The notes under the pieces are model-generated. The model ran no database searches and was not told the origin of the DNA. It was given only the letters and a program-made list of their open reading frames with translations. Of a stretch of DNA of 64,000 nt, positions 1-10,900 are shown piece by piece. Position numbers and translations under genes: made by a program. Within the stretch, counting starts at the first letter, position 1. Each line of letters begins with the position of its first letter. The stretch comes from Eutypella sp. D-1 (Eukaryota > Ascomycota > Sordariomycetes > Xylariales > Diatrypaceae): assembly GCA_023313575.1 (NCBI GenBank), contig JAJTTP010000005.1:2542001-2606000 (forward strand), written 5' to 3'.

Positions 1-1
1 G

Positions 2-1150
2 CAGCCAGTATCGCCGTTCCACGCGACCGCGAAGAGCCCACCGGGCTTGCCTCCAGGTCCCTTCAATAACCTAGCGGGGCCCCCCATGGGCATGCAATAC
101 CCTCCAGGCTTACCTCCTATGTCACACAATGGTTTTGGTCGCATGCAGGACCCCTTGTTCCATCCCGGACCGATCAACTATCGCCCCGGCAGTATTCCAG
201 GGCCACCCCCTGGACTAGGCGGCCCCCTGGGTAGCCGTCCGTTCCCGCCACCTTCTCAGCTTCCCCCTGGATTTGGATTCTCGCCAGAACCCATGGCTAC
301 CATGCATCATGGCTTTCCCCACGCGGAGAGTGTCTCGCCTCCACGACCGTCGCCACACTCCCGCCAGGCCTCTGCATCTTTTGAACCCAGTTCTCTAGAG
401 ACGAAGGGCTCCGGCGGTCTTGGCGCGTCTCAACCGATCCCGATAGGCAAACCCGCACCCATCGGCCGCCCAGCTAGTGTCGTACACGGCCAACGGAAGT
501 CTGAGCTATCTGCAGATATCGACGAGGTCAGCGATCATCTCGGTAGCAGTGCGCTGCTTGACGAGACAGATTTCCCGCTCGAGGAACCCATATCTCACTC
601 AGTCCCACGTCACATAGCACCAGGACCCGGCTCTATACCACACCAGATGTTCCCCGGCCCTCCCCTGGTTGATCCAGTCTTCGGCTCTCCCGCTCACGTG
701 CACACGCCATGGGGCCAAATCGCAGGCGCTCTATCGACACCTCCTGTCTGGGCACCCCGCGCTGCGTTTGGCATCCCGACCCACGGCGTGCGGCAACCGC
801 GATCGATAAGTGTGCGCCAGATGCTCGTCCGGGCGTGCAAGGAGCTGGCAAATCACGCAGCTGATCAGAATGGGTTCATCACGCTTTCGGCCATCAAGGG
901 CCACGTCGACTCGATAACCCCCCAGGACTGGGAACCGGTGTCCGAGCAAGACCTCGTCGAGATGTGTGAGACCGAGGGCAACGCACAGAATGGTGGCGGT
1001 AGTTTCGAAACCAGGCGCGATGACCACGGCAAGATCAGCATTCGCTTTGACCCTAACATCAACATGGGCCCCGTCCACGTACCCCGTAGCGTGGGTGCTC
1101 CCGGTGAGATGAAAAGTCCTGCCATCGGGTCCGCCCGGCTCCGGTTCTAG
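2..1150 (+). CDS. nst1: C-terminal part of stress response protein Nst1 (5' end outside window)
   Basis: The frame is open from base 2 to the stop at 1148-1150, giving the last 382 residues; the start lies left of the window. The first ~230 residues are Pro/Gly/Met-rich and disordered (runs such as PPGLGGPLGSRPFPPP). A conserved stretch reads GRPASVVHGQRKSE and then HLGSSALLDE. The last ~100 residues form a small folded tail (VRQMLVRACKEL ... LVEMCETEGNAQNGGGSFE ... KISIRF). This layout of a disordered Pro-rich region ending in a conserved tail matches the C-terminus of fungal NST1, a large cytoplasmic protein that in yeast negatively affects salt tolerance and associates with P-bodies. The family call rests on recalled motif similarity. 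The N-terminal half with its coiled coil cannot be checked here. Confidence 0.75.
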   Translation, partial: QPVSPFHATAKSPPGLPPGPFNNLAGPPMGMQYPPGLPPMSHNGFGRMQDPLFHPGPINYRPGSIPGPPPGLGGPLGSRPFPPPSQLPPGFGFSPEPMATMHHGFPHAESVSPPRPSPHSRQASASFEPSSLETKGSGGLGASQPIPIGKPAPIGRPASVVHGQRKSELSADIDEVSDHLGSSALLDETDFPLEEPISHSVPRHIAPGPGSIPHQMFPGPPLVDPVFGSPAHVHTPWGQIAGALSTPPVWAPRAAFGIPTHGVRQPRSISVRQMLVRACKELANHAADQNGFITLSAIKGHVDSITPQDWEPVSEQDLVEMCETEGNAQNGGGSFETRRDDHGKISIRFDPNINMGPVHVPRSVGAPGEMKSPAIGSARLRF

Positions 1151-2823
1151 TAAAGCCGCTTTACCAGTCTCCAAGGGCAGGGCTTCGCCCGCTGTGCAAA
1201 TTCTAGGTATTCGTACTACTGTGGTGGGTTGGGTTGCTTCACTATCGCTCTTAATTTCCAATGGTCGAGCTTAAACGGATCTCGGCGTATTACCGGCATC
1301 GTTCAGGGCTTCCCTTTGTTGAATGTTGAAACTATGGCGCATGCTTACCTGCTTTTCCGCCACTCCTATGTCCAGGCTATTTCACGCAGAGGCCTCCCTC
1401 TCTGGCGGATCTCCGGCTTCTCTGCATGTTGTCTTATCATTATCGCGTATCGATCACCAATCATGGGCTGGCTATTCTCCTGCGGAAGGAATGGAAGGAA
1501 TGTGGAACAAGAGGAAGAGAGATTGGGGGGGGGGGGGGGGGGAGAGGAGAGGAAGAGAAAGAAGAGACGCGGAGGAAAGGGGTGGAATTTTTTTTTCAAC
1601 TCCCTAATCGGGGCTTCAATGACGGTCAGTCCCCCTCCACCCTCCTACTCCTCAACCATGTTACCTGCGTTTGTGTGTGCGCTGGGTGAGCAGGCACACG
1701 ACGCATGGGTATTCTTGTGTATGAGCGAGCGAGTGAGTGATAGGGGTAGGGTAGGAGGTCATAGGTCACAACTGCAACGTGTCGTGTCGTATCGTATCGT
1801 ATTGCATTGCATCCTCTTGTAAAACAAGTCTTCCCTTTTTTCTTTCTTACATATGCATACATCATGATCGATCGATGGATCGTTTCTTTGAATGTTTGAT
1901 GGAAGTGAAGGTCTCTCGTGTGTCTTGCGTCCGGTAACCTTTCCATGCTCGCTACCAGCCCCTTTTTATTCTCCGAGTTTGACTTGGCCTGTGATTTATG
2001 TGTGCGCGTCGTATGTGTAGATGCGTGTCGACTAGTTGGCATCTCGTACCCATTCGCAATGTGACATTTTAGTTATGCTCTAATGCCCACTCGGGATTTC
2101 TTTGCAGTGCTTAAAGGGGAGGGCGACCCGGATAATGATTTGGCATTGAAGTAGGGCTCCGCCAGGTTTAGTAGCTTCTGCTTATTATACGTGGAATAGC
2201 AGGTAGTTCACTCCAACTTCTATATAAGAAGAAAGAAAGAGAATGCAGCGAAGATGCATATGCACTGTTCATGCCGGCATGGACTTAGTTAAACTCGCTA
2301 TCTGTCTACCCGCCTCCTCCCTATGTGCGGTCCAGCTGGACAGTGTCTGAACTGGAACAAACATCCAAGGTGTATAATATTCTCTTAGACTGTCATCCCC
2401 CTTTGGTAATCTCCATGTCTCCTGCCCACCTGCCTTGCTTCCGAGTAGTTTGCGGCCGTTGCTCTCCTATGTGTATAGTGACGGGGGGGGACACAGAGAT
2501 AGTTGGAACATACTTGATAAAGTGTCACTCGACATATGCGGTTCTTCAGCTATGGTTCCTGTAAACCTAACCTTACCGGTTAAGGTTATAAAGCTATATA
2601 AGATACGATTTATTCCCTTCTTCTTTCTTTCTACTCGTGGTCTCTGCAAATTTCTAATTTATTAAATGTTCGAGTCAGGAAATTCCCCTCGCAACGCCCA
2701 ATACCATCTTCTATTATACCATAAAACCCTTTATCTCGGATTACCATCATTCATACTTGGATCATACCCTATATCAACAGTTCAATATACCACTAAACTA
2801 TCGCGACTTATATATGAACAAGT
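1151..2823. other. Intergenic region after nst1
   Basis: No convincing gene. It should hold the nst1 3' UTR and the promoter of the next gene. Visible features are an 18-base poly-G run at 1525-1542 next to purine-rich sequence, and TG-rich microsatellite-like DNA near 1670-1810. Short open frames here are low-complexity and lack conserved motifs. Confidence 0.6.
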
Positions 2824-4063
2824 ATGAGGACCCAAGAGCTGCCACTAGAGGGTGACAGGAGCCCCAACCTGTTCGGCTCACTGATATTGATTTTGGTTAA
2901 ATTTATCCTTTGTACACCACTTTTATATGAAGGACGAGAGAGAGCTTTCATATACTCTATGCTCACGATCGCTGTGCTTGATCTCGCGCGATTTTGTTAT
3001 AACACCTGCACAGTACGTCGAGCCTGAACCCAATTATAGGCGGATATAATACTGACGAGTTATAGGCTTTACAATTCCGCCTCCGCGTTGATAGTTCGCA
3101 TCACTACTATGATATCAAAACGCAGGTAGCCGTTGTGCCCTTAATCTCAGGTCTCATAGCTTCACTTCTTGCGGCATATTTTATACAGTACGCGGGGCTG
3201 CAAGACATATCGCCCCCTTTCACGAAAAGCGGTATAGTGAAGACAATCTTCGCGGTACTGTTTGCATCATATATAGTGGTGTTAACTGCTACGATACCTT
3301 CACCCTATGTGTATGGCACTTGGTCTATCAGAACACCTGCTCGAACTAACGGGGATGATCTTCGTTCGTTCATATCGGTTTCTGAGTATGATGCAATCTG
3401 GCTTTGGGAGCACCCTAAAGGCGTACCCCGAATCATCAACGGTGATTCACTCGAACAGATAATTGCCGCCTACGCAAATTCTCACATCAACCCGTATGGA
3501 GAACAAGAACGGCTCCAGACATTTCTCGCGCAACTGCAGCATGATCGACCCACCAGTATCAATGTTGAATTTCCGTCTAAGTCTCTGTCTTGGTCAGACG
3601 TCGCGAAGCATCTGGTTGAGTTCCAGACCGGCCTACGGTGGGATTGGCAACCATTGCGAAACCCCACCAGGTTGGAGGGTGTTGAAAGCCAGGCACAGAT
3701 CACCTGGGTTAATAGTGTAAGTCTATTTTTATTCAATCTGCGCTTTCACAGCCATCACCTTGTCGCTTTAATAAGTGAACAGCAACATTCCACTAGACTT
3801 CGCATATGGAGATTCACGATTGTCTTGATGGGCATATTCGACCTATTTTTCTTGTTTGTTGCATGTTGATCTGCTAATCGACGATTGTTCAGGACTGCGG
3901 GATGATGGTACAAGCCAAATTAGACCGTGAAATCGTCAGGCACATAGAGAGCATGTGTTTGATAAACCAATCGAGTGGAGAAATACTACGGCCATATAGT
4001 CCTCGAAATGGCGATAGAATCGATATTTATCGGGTTACGGTTGGCCAGTTGGCGGGGGTGTAA
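2824..4063 (+). CDS. Hypothetical multi-pass membrane protein, three exons
   Basis: I do not recognise this protein. The exons are 2824-3012, 3066-3716 and 3893-4063, joined in phase 0 both times, giving 336 residues. Donors are GTACGT and GTAAGT; intron 2 has a GCTAAT branch site before its TTCAG acceptor. ATG 2824 is the first ATG in frame. The N-terminal ~140 residues hold about four hydrophobic segments (near 17-36, 41-58, 84-105 and 117-137, for example SGLIASLLAAYFIQYAG). The remaining ~200 residues are soluble and polar, with no known catalytic motif. It lies next to the 3' end of the polyketide synthase and converges with it, so it could belong to that locus or be a border gene. The splicing logic is good; the function is unknown. 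Confidence 0.6.
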
Positions 4064-4935
4064 GGCGTTGTTGGTCTCAGCATAAATGCGATGACTTCGC
4101 TTGCATCCCTGCAGCTTCCCTTGGCGCAATAAGTGGATTGGAATATTAAATCGTTTACTGTGCTTGGCTTGCTTTCTGTCCATAGACAGTCACATGTAAT
4201 TATTATTGTGAATATACCTATCTACCTTCCCCATATGGACTGGCTTTTCCTCGGGTTGGGTATCACTTGGCACTTAGAGGTTCCTGGAAGAAAGTCGGTG
4301 GTACTTGAATGCCTGACAAAGTCAAGAGAAAATGCAAAACACGAATAATCAAGGGTTTACTAGGCGGTCATTCGAATTAATAGGTACTGCGGTAGTAAAG
4401 CAGGGAGTAATAATATACTCAGTAGTAGTGGATCAGTGGATCTAAGATCCGTCAGGATTTTTACTAACTCTATAATTCACGCTATGCATGAGACTATCGA
4501 TTGACGAGATCTTCAATAATTAGCCCATCCTATATTACTTCATGGGCTAAATTTCGCGGGCTCTAGCGGATACCCCGGAATGGTCCATCAACTCCGTATT
4601 GCTCCATCATTATGCGCCTTCTCCCCTGAACCCAGTTGTTATGCGGGCCTCTCGGGTAGCCTCGTGGACTTGTCCCCGGCATGAGGCCGGGGGTCACCCA
4701 TGAACCGGTGAACCGATGAACCGTTGGCTCAGCACATATCAGCCAGCTACTTCAAGTTGAATGCCCCGACTGCCCAAATTTTACTTGTCCTCCCATCTTT
4801 CGTTTGCTCACTACATATTCGTTTATGCTTAGAGAATCATGTACATTGGCTTCTTATATTACATTGCATCGTTTTGGCCCCCCTTACTCTCCGTATGTCT
4901 TATATGCGGCTAGCTCCCAGAGCCTACTTCATCCC
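4064..4935. other. Intergenic region between convergent genes
   Basis: This holds the 3' ends of the membrane-protein gene and the polyketide synthase. A GC-rich hairpin and an 8-base tandem repeat at 4675-4724 are listed separately. Otherwise nothing recognisable. Confidence 0.5.
4675..4724. repeat. Hairpin plus three 8-bp tandem repeats
   Basis: CCCGGC (4675-4680) pairs with GCCGGG (4686-4691) around a 5-base loop. It is followed by TGAACCGG, TGAACCGA and TGAACCGT in perfect 8-base register (4701-4724). It lies ~210 bp beyond the polyketide synthase stop codon, so it may sit in its 3' UTR or end region. No function is shown by the sequence alone. Confidence 0.6.
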
Positions 4936-7900
4936 TTACTCTCCCCCCTTTCCAACGGGACTTTTAGCTACAACCAGGTCGGCAATATCGGAAATAGGCG
5001 TGCCGCCCATTATCTTGAAAACTGGCACAGAAGCGCTGAACTCCCTGTTGATCCAATTCCTCATCTCAACAGCCATGAGAGAGTCAACACCATACGCAGA
5101 CAGCGGCTTGTTTGTCACGACATCGTCTGCGGAGATGGACATGGCACGAGCGAGCTTCGCTGCTAATACCCGTAGCACAACCTGAGTGCGTTCTTCTGCG
5201 TCCTTTGCCTGGCGGAAAAGTGTACCTGCGGCTTGGTCTGGGGCCAACTGCTTTGTGCCCGCGTCACCACCTGCTGCGCCCGAACCGACAAGGAATGAGA
5301 AGTTCGCCCATAAAGGACGTTCTAGGAGGGCTGGAGGTTTCTGTCCCTCGGCGAGCGCCTCGGCCGGCGTGCGAGCTCCCACTATGGCTTGACTCACCCC
5401 GAGCGGACTTGTCGGGTCGCATGCCAAGGTCATGAAGCCGAGCAGCTCCGTGTCATCGACCTGATTCATATCGTTGGCTTCTTGCCGTTGTCGCTGGTAC
5501 TGGCTAGACTCTGAAATAAGGCCGATGCTACGCATCCAACCGATATTGACAGAGAGCCCCTTTTTCCCGTTGGCAACGCGGTAAGAAGCTAACGCATCCT
5601 GAGACGAACAGCCACCAGCATAATTGGCGCTGCCCATTTGGCCGTTGACGCCACTATATGATTGCAAGTTAACGACTGAATCATCACCACTGTTGCCGAT
5701 CAGAACCCGGGTGTCACTTACGCGATTGACGAGAGTAAGATAAAAAAATCTAAGTCATCAGGGAGTTGACGGTGTAGGTTCAACGCCGTCCGTACCTTGG
5801 ATTGGATGGTGAGGTCCCACTGTGCGAATGTCATGCTCTGCTGGAAGACGGCATCCTGGAGAACGACAGCGCCGTTGATGCAGCCCTTGATAGGCGGCAT
5901 AGTACGTCTACACTCCTCCAATGTGCTAGCCAGGCTAGTTTCCGAAGATACGTCGCATCGAGGGGCTACAGCGTTAACACCACGTGCCTTGAGCTTATCT
6001 AGCATTTCTTGAGCAGATTTCGAAGATGCACCCGATCGAGACGGAATAATCAGATGCTTCGCTCCTCGATCCACCATCCATTGGATGATCGCCCGACCAA
6101 GGCCACCGGACCCACCGGCAATGAGATAAGAGGCATTCGCGTCGAACGTCCAAGATCGGCGTTCCTGGATTAGTAGCTGTGGGACGCAGATGTTAGCTTC
6201 ATTTACAAATACGGGGTCATTGGCTCAGGCGATAAACTTACCTGGATAGTGTCTTCGGGCCTCGGGCGGATAACCACGCGGCCGTTCTTGCTACCGCTCT
6301 GGAGATGTTTGAAGGCTCGCTTGATGTCGGACACGTTGAACACACGCAAAGGTTCAGGATGCTGGATGTTGGCTTGCTTTAGTAGCTGCATAGTGTCCTT
6401 TAATAATTTTGCTGTGACCTTGGGTGACAGGTTTGCAACATCAACTGGAGAGAAGGCAATATCTCTCGCAAACATCGCCATAGGAAGAGTGGCATTGGCT
6501 TCGATGTTTGTGCGACCAACTTCAACAAAGCGTCCGTTATGGGCTGTGCATTCGAAAGACGCCTGCAGCTCATTGCTACCCGAAAGCGAGTTCATGACGA
6601 CATCAACGCCAACACCGTTCGTGATACGCAGCACGGCCTTGGAGAATGAGCTATCGCTACTTGGGAAGATGTTGTCGGCCTTGAGACCGAACGTGTCAAC
6701 GACAAACTGTTTTTCCTCGTGTGATGACACTGTGGCGAAAATTTCGGCTCCCTTCATCTTGGCGATCTGGACTGCAAGCTGGCCTACACCATCCGCAGCA
6801 GAGTGTATCAGGACAGTCTCCGCTTCATCGACTCGAGCTACATCAATCAAAGCGCGGTACGCCGTCAAGGCTGGGACAAGGATAGAAGCGGCGGCGTCAA
6901 ACGAAAGATCCCCAGGGATCTTGACAATGCTAGTCTCCGCAGCACGAGGGTACTTGCGCATGCAACCTAGCGACACCATGCACACGCGGTCGCCGACCTG
7001 GATCGACTTGCAACAAGAGCCTACGCGCGTGACAATGCCGGCGCAGTCCGTGCCTAATAGCTTCTGATGATTCTCTGCACGGCTCACTGCGGTCTGCACA
7101 TCCCGCTCGCTCAGACCCCATGCTTTAGCCTCTATCTCGACCTCATGAGGCGCGAGGCCAGCGTCGTATGCGACATCTTGCATGAACTGCAGCGAGTCGA
7201 TGCTGTTCTGGGCACCTGTTGTGAGCTGCAAAGCCGGCGCCTCACCCCACGGTTTCTCCTGCAATTGCCGTGAAAGCAGTGACCGCAACGAGTCATTACC
7301 GGTCACGAACTCGGCAGCTCGGCCCGTCATGACCGCGCCATCACGGACAACAAACTCCACCTCGGATGATGGTTGTGCGCCGAAGACGGATTTGACAGTC
7401 TTAACAATGAAAGCCGCGGCTTGTTCATTGTCCTCGCCTTCGATAGCCACGGTCACGATGTGACTATCTGGTTGCTCAGCACGGATAGAGCGGAAGAAGC
7501 CCTGCAAGATACCATAACTGGCATACTGCTCGTCCGTGGTACTTGTTCCAGTAGCCCAGAGTAGCTTAGGCGCCTGAGAGATCAAGTACTTGAGGGAGGC
7601 AAAGTGCTCTTCCGATAGATCTGCCAGCAGGGGCTTGTTGTTGACTTCAGCGAGACAGACAACGATGTCATTATTAGACAAGCCTGTTAGCGTGCTCTTC
7701 AGCTGGTCTAGTGTAAACTCGCAAATGCTGACATTTCCGTTACCCAAGGGGTCAATTTGGCTGCGTACTGAGCTTGCCAACTTGTTCTGATCGTCTGACT
7801 GCGTTCTATCAGTTATCAGAACAAGCCGATTGTCGGAAATTCCTGCCTCCCGCTCTTCTTCAAGCGCCGTCGACACAATGATACTACTGACGTGGCATTC

Positions 7901-10900
7901 ATCGCTCTCGTGGTCACGTATTACAAGGTCGTTCCCGGAGAAGCCGTTGGCCCGCAAGAGTTTATCCCACACATCTTCGGTGACGGCTGGCGAATGAGGT
8001 CTCCACTCTTCCTGGGCGACCCAGAAGCCAGGCAAAAGACCAGCCATGGAGTTCGTCCGGTGATCTTCCGGGTTCACGATCTCCAGCAGGATGAGACGAC
8101 CGCCAGGCTTCAACGCCTTGCGGACATTGCGGATGTTTGGCTCCAAGTAAGGGGTAGCGTGCAACACACTACCAGCGATCACAATATCGTATGAACCTGG
8201 TTCGAACCCTTGCTTCTTGATATCCTGACCGAGATCCAATGTCTTGAACTTCATGCGACCCTGTAGCTGGTGCCAGCGCCCGCTTGCACGCTCAAAAAAC
8301 ATAGGAGATATGTCGGTGAAGTTGTATTCTGCGAAGCTAGGCGCGCCAGTCCTCTTCTCCCGCTCCTGCAGTCTTGCGATCACATGTACGGTTGTACCGC
8401 CGGTGCCAGCACCGACTTCAAGAATGCGCATGGAGGGGTTTTCGTGTGACGCCAGGTCAAGAAGGGTCGCGAATCGCCTATCAGCACAGAACTTTTTAAA
8501 GAAGTCGGCGTAAAACCTGTCCGCGAGACCCCCCGTGTACAAGACAGAGAGAGGATCGAGTTCGCCAGCCATGATCGTGGGTAGCTTCCGAGCGCACTCT
8601 GTGTACAACTTCCATGATGGAAGGACTGCGTCGACTTCCGAAAGCATTGCCTCGACATCGGCGCCACTCATGGCTTCACCTTGCTGTCGTTGCTCGGCGG
8701 ACATCTTGCTAGTCTTGTATTCTAGCCACTCGAGGTGACGGCGTAGGCTATCCGGTACCTTGGCACGATTCAAATGCTTCAAAGTACGGGCAGAGACTAG
8801 GTCGAGGGCATGGCAGAGCTTGGCCTGGTTTTTGATCTCAGATGATTCGTCTGGTGGAGTATAACCTGCATGGCATATGCTAGAAAGCTGTTCGGGCTCA
8901 AGCATGCTGAGCTGCGGCTTCCACTCAATGTTATACAACAGCTTTTTGTCAGCGCTATTAGATATTGCTACTGCTGCAGTAATAGCCTTGCCAATGGTGC
9001 AAAGGACAGTCCCGTCATCGGCTAAAGCTGCGAGGGTGCCCTGCTCTCCGTAACCTGCCGCCTGCACACCTCGGAGAGCCGAGGTTGAAGTCGCGCACCA
9101 TCGCACAGAGTTGGTCGTTGGGTGTTGCCAACCGGAGGCCGCAAACCAAGCTTCATTGAGCTGGGTGGGGACGTTAGAAGCTGGTTGTTGGCCTGCACTG
9201 GCACGAAGAATCATGAATGCAGTGTCCACCACCGCGGGATGCACCAAACTCTTGGTCTGGTACTTCGCCTTGGACACGTCAACGCGTCCGACGACGCTCG
9301 CCTGGCCATCGAAATACACATCCTGGGCTGTTTGGAACCACTCTCCAAACTGAAGGCCGTGCTTGTAGCTTTCGTGGTAGAGGACGACTGGATCGATTGG
9401 TTGAACGCAAGATTTAGTCAGCTGGCTATGATGATCCCGCACGCTTTGATGGACCAGCCGCCTCTCTTCATTGGCGTTGGCCTGCGAGGAGACCTGGTAT
9501 TCAACCTGAATGGAGGCACGGAAACATTCCGTCCATCGCTCCTCAAGGTATGAAAGAATTGTCGCCTCGAACCAAGTAGCATCTTGCATATCGGACTGCC
9601 CCTTGAGCGGTCGCAGATGCATTTCAACTTCAGTTCGCTCTTCCCAAGTATCCTTGACAATAATCGGATTAATAAACTCGGCCTTCTTCAAGAGGAAGCC
9701 AACCACTGGGCGATTATCGGGCACTGTTTGCTGCACGGCCTCGATAGCCATCACTATCATACCGGCACCGGGAAAGAGAGCAGTACCACTAATCTGATTT
9801 GGTGCGAGGTACATTAGCACATGCTTTCAGAATATGTTAACAAAGAGTAAACTCACCCGATGATCTCCAATCCATGGGTCAGATTCGAGACACAGGAATC
9901 TCCTCCACCGAGGATACAATGGATTCCAGTCTGACGTGCGTATGCCGAGCGTGTCGCCCCTAACGTTTTCACGAAGCCTAAAGTCCCGGCTGATCCGGGA
10001 CTCAGCCCAGTACTTCTGCGAGTGGTTGAATGGATATTTTGGGCAGTCGACAAGGAACCTGGGAAGGCTCTCCTTCCGCTGCTGGTTGACCACAGAGATA
10101 GAGATGGCGTGACCAAGACAGAACAGGCTTCCCGCAAGCTCCAGCATCGCTTCAGATGCCGGCTTGGAGCGGTGCAGGACGTTCGCATAACGAACTTGCT
10201 TCGTCCTGTTTGCCTGGCTAAGGGTATCCAGAACTGGGCGTTTCAGCGCCGGATGTGGACCGATTTCCACAAGGTCTGTCAGGCCCGGTACCTCTCGTAT
10301 CAGGAGTTGCAAGGCCTCAGAAAACCGAACGGGGGACACCATGTTGTCAACCCAGTATTGCGCAGTCGCCAATACAGCCGGACTAACTACCTTTCCTGAT
10401 ACTGACGAGACCATTGGGATTTGAGGTGTGGATTTGAGGTCCTGACCATATTTGCCACTCAGGGTCCCCATCTTGGTCCGGTACTCATCGGCAATGGCTA
10501 GCATTGACGGAGAGTGATACCCAACTCCGGTCTTGAGCTTCTGTGCGAAAATACCGTCCTCGTCGGCTCGAGCCTTGACCAAGTCAATCGCTGTTTCTAA
10601 TCCCGATAGTGTGCAGTTCAATGGACTGTTGATGCAAGCAACGCAGACGAGTTGGCTAACATCTACTCCCTTGATGTCTTTCAGATATGCAGCCACTTGG
10701 TCCTCAGCCAGGTTTATGGACATCATGGCACCCGGGGAGGAACTGTTCGCCTGCTTTAACTTTCCAGCCAACTGGCCCCTGAAATATGAGGCCTTGCAAG
10801 CAGACTCTAAAGATATAGCCCCGATGGCGTAAGCGGCCGCAATTTCGCCGGATGAGTGACCGACCACACCTCTCGGGGAGAGGTTGAAGCTCTTTAGCAA

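Noticed and set aside
1525..1542. Poly-G run as a possible mobile-element or telomeric trace
   Set aside because: A single homopolymer with purine-rich flanks, no terminal repeats, target duplication or telomere units.
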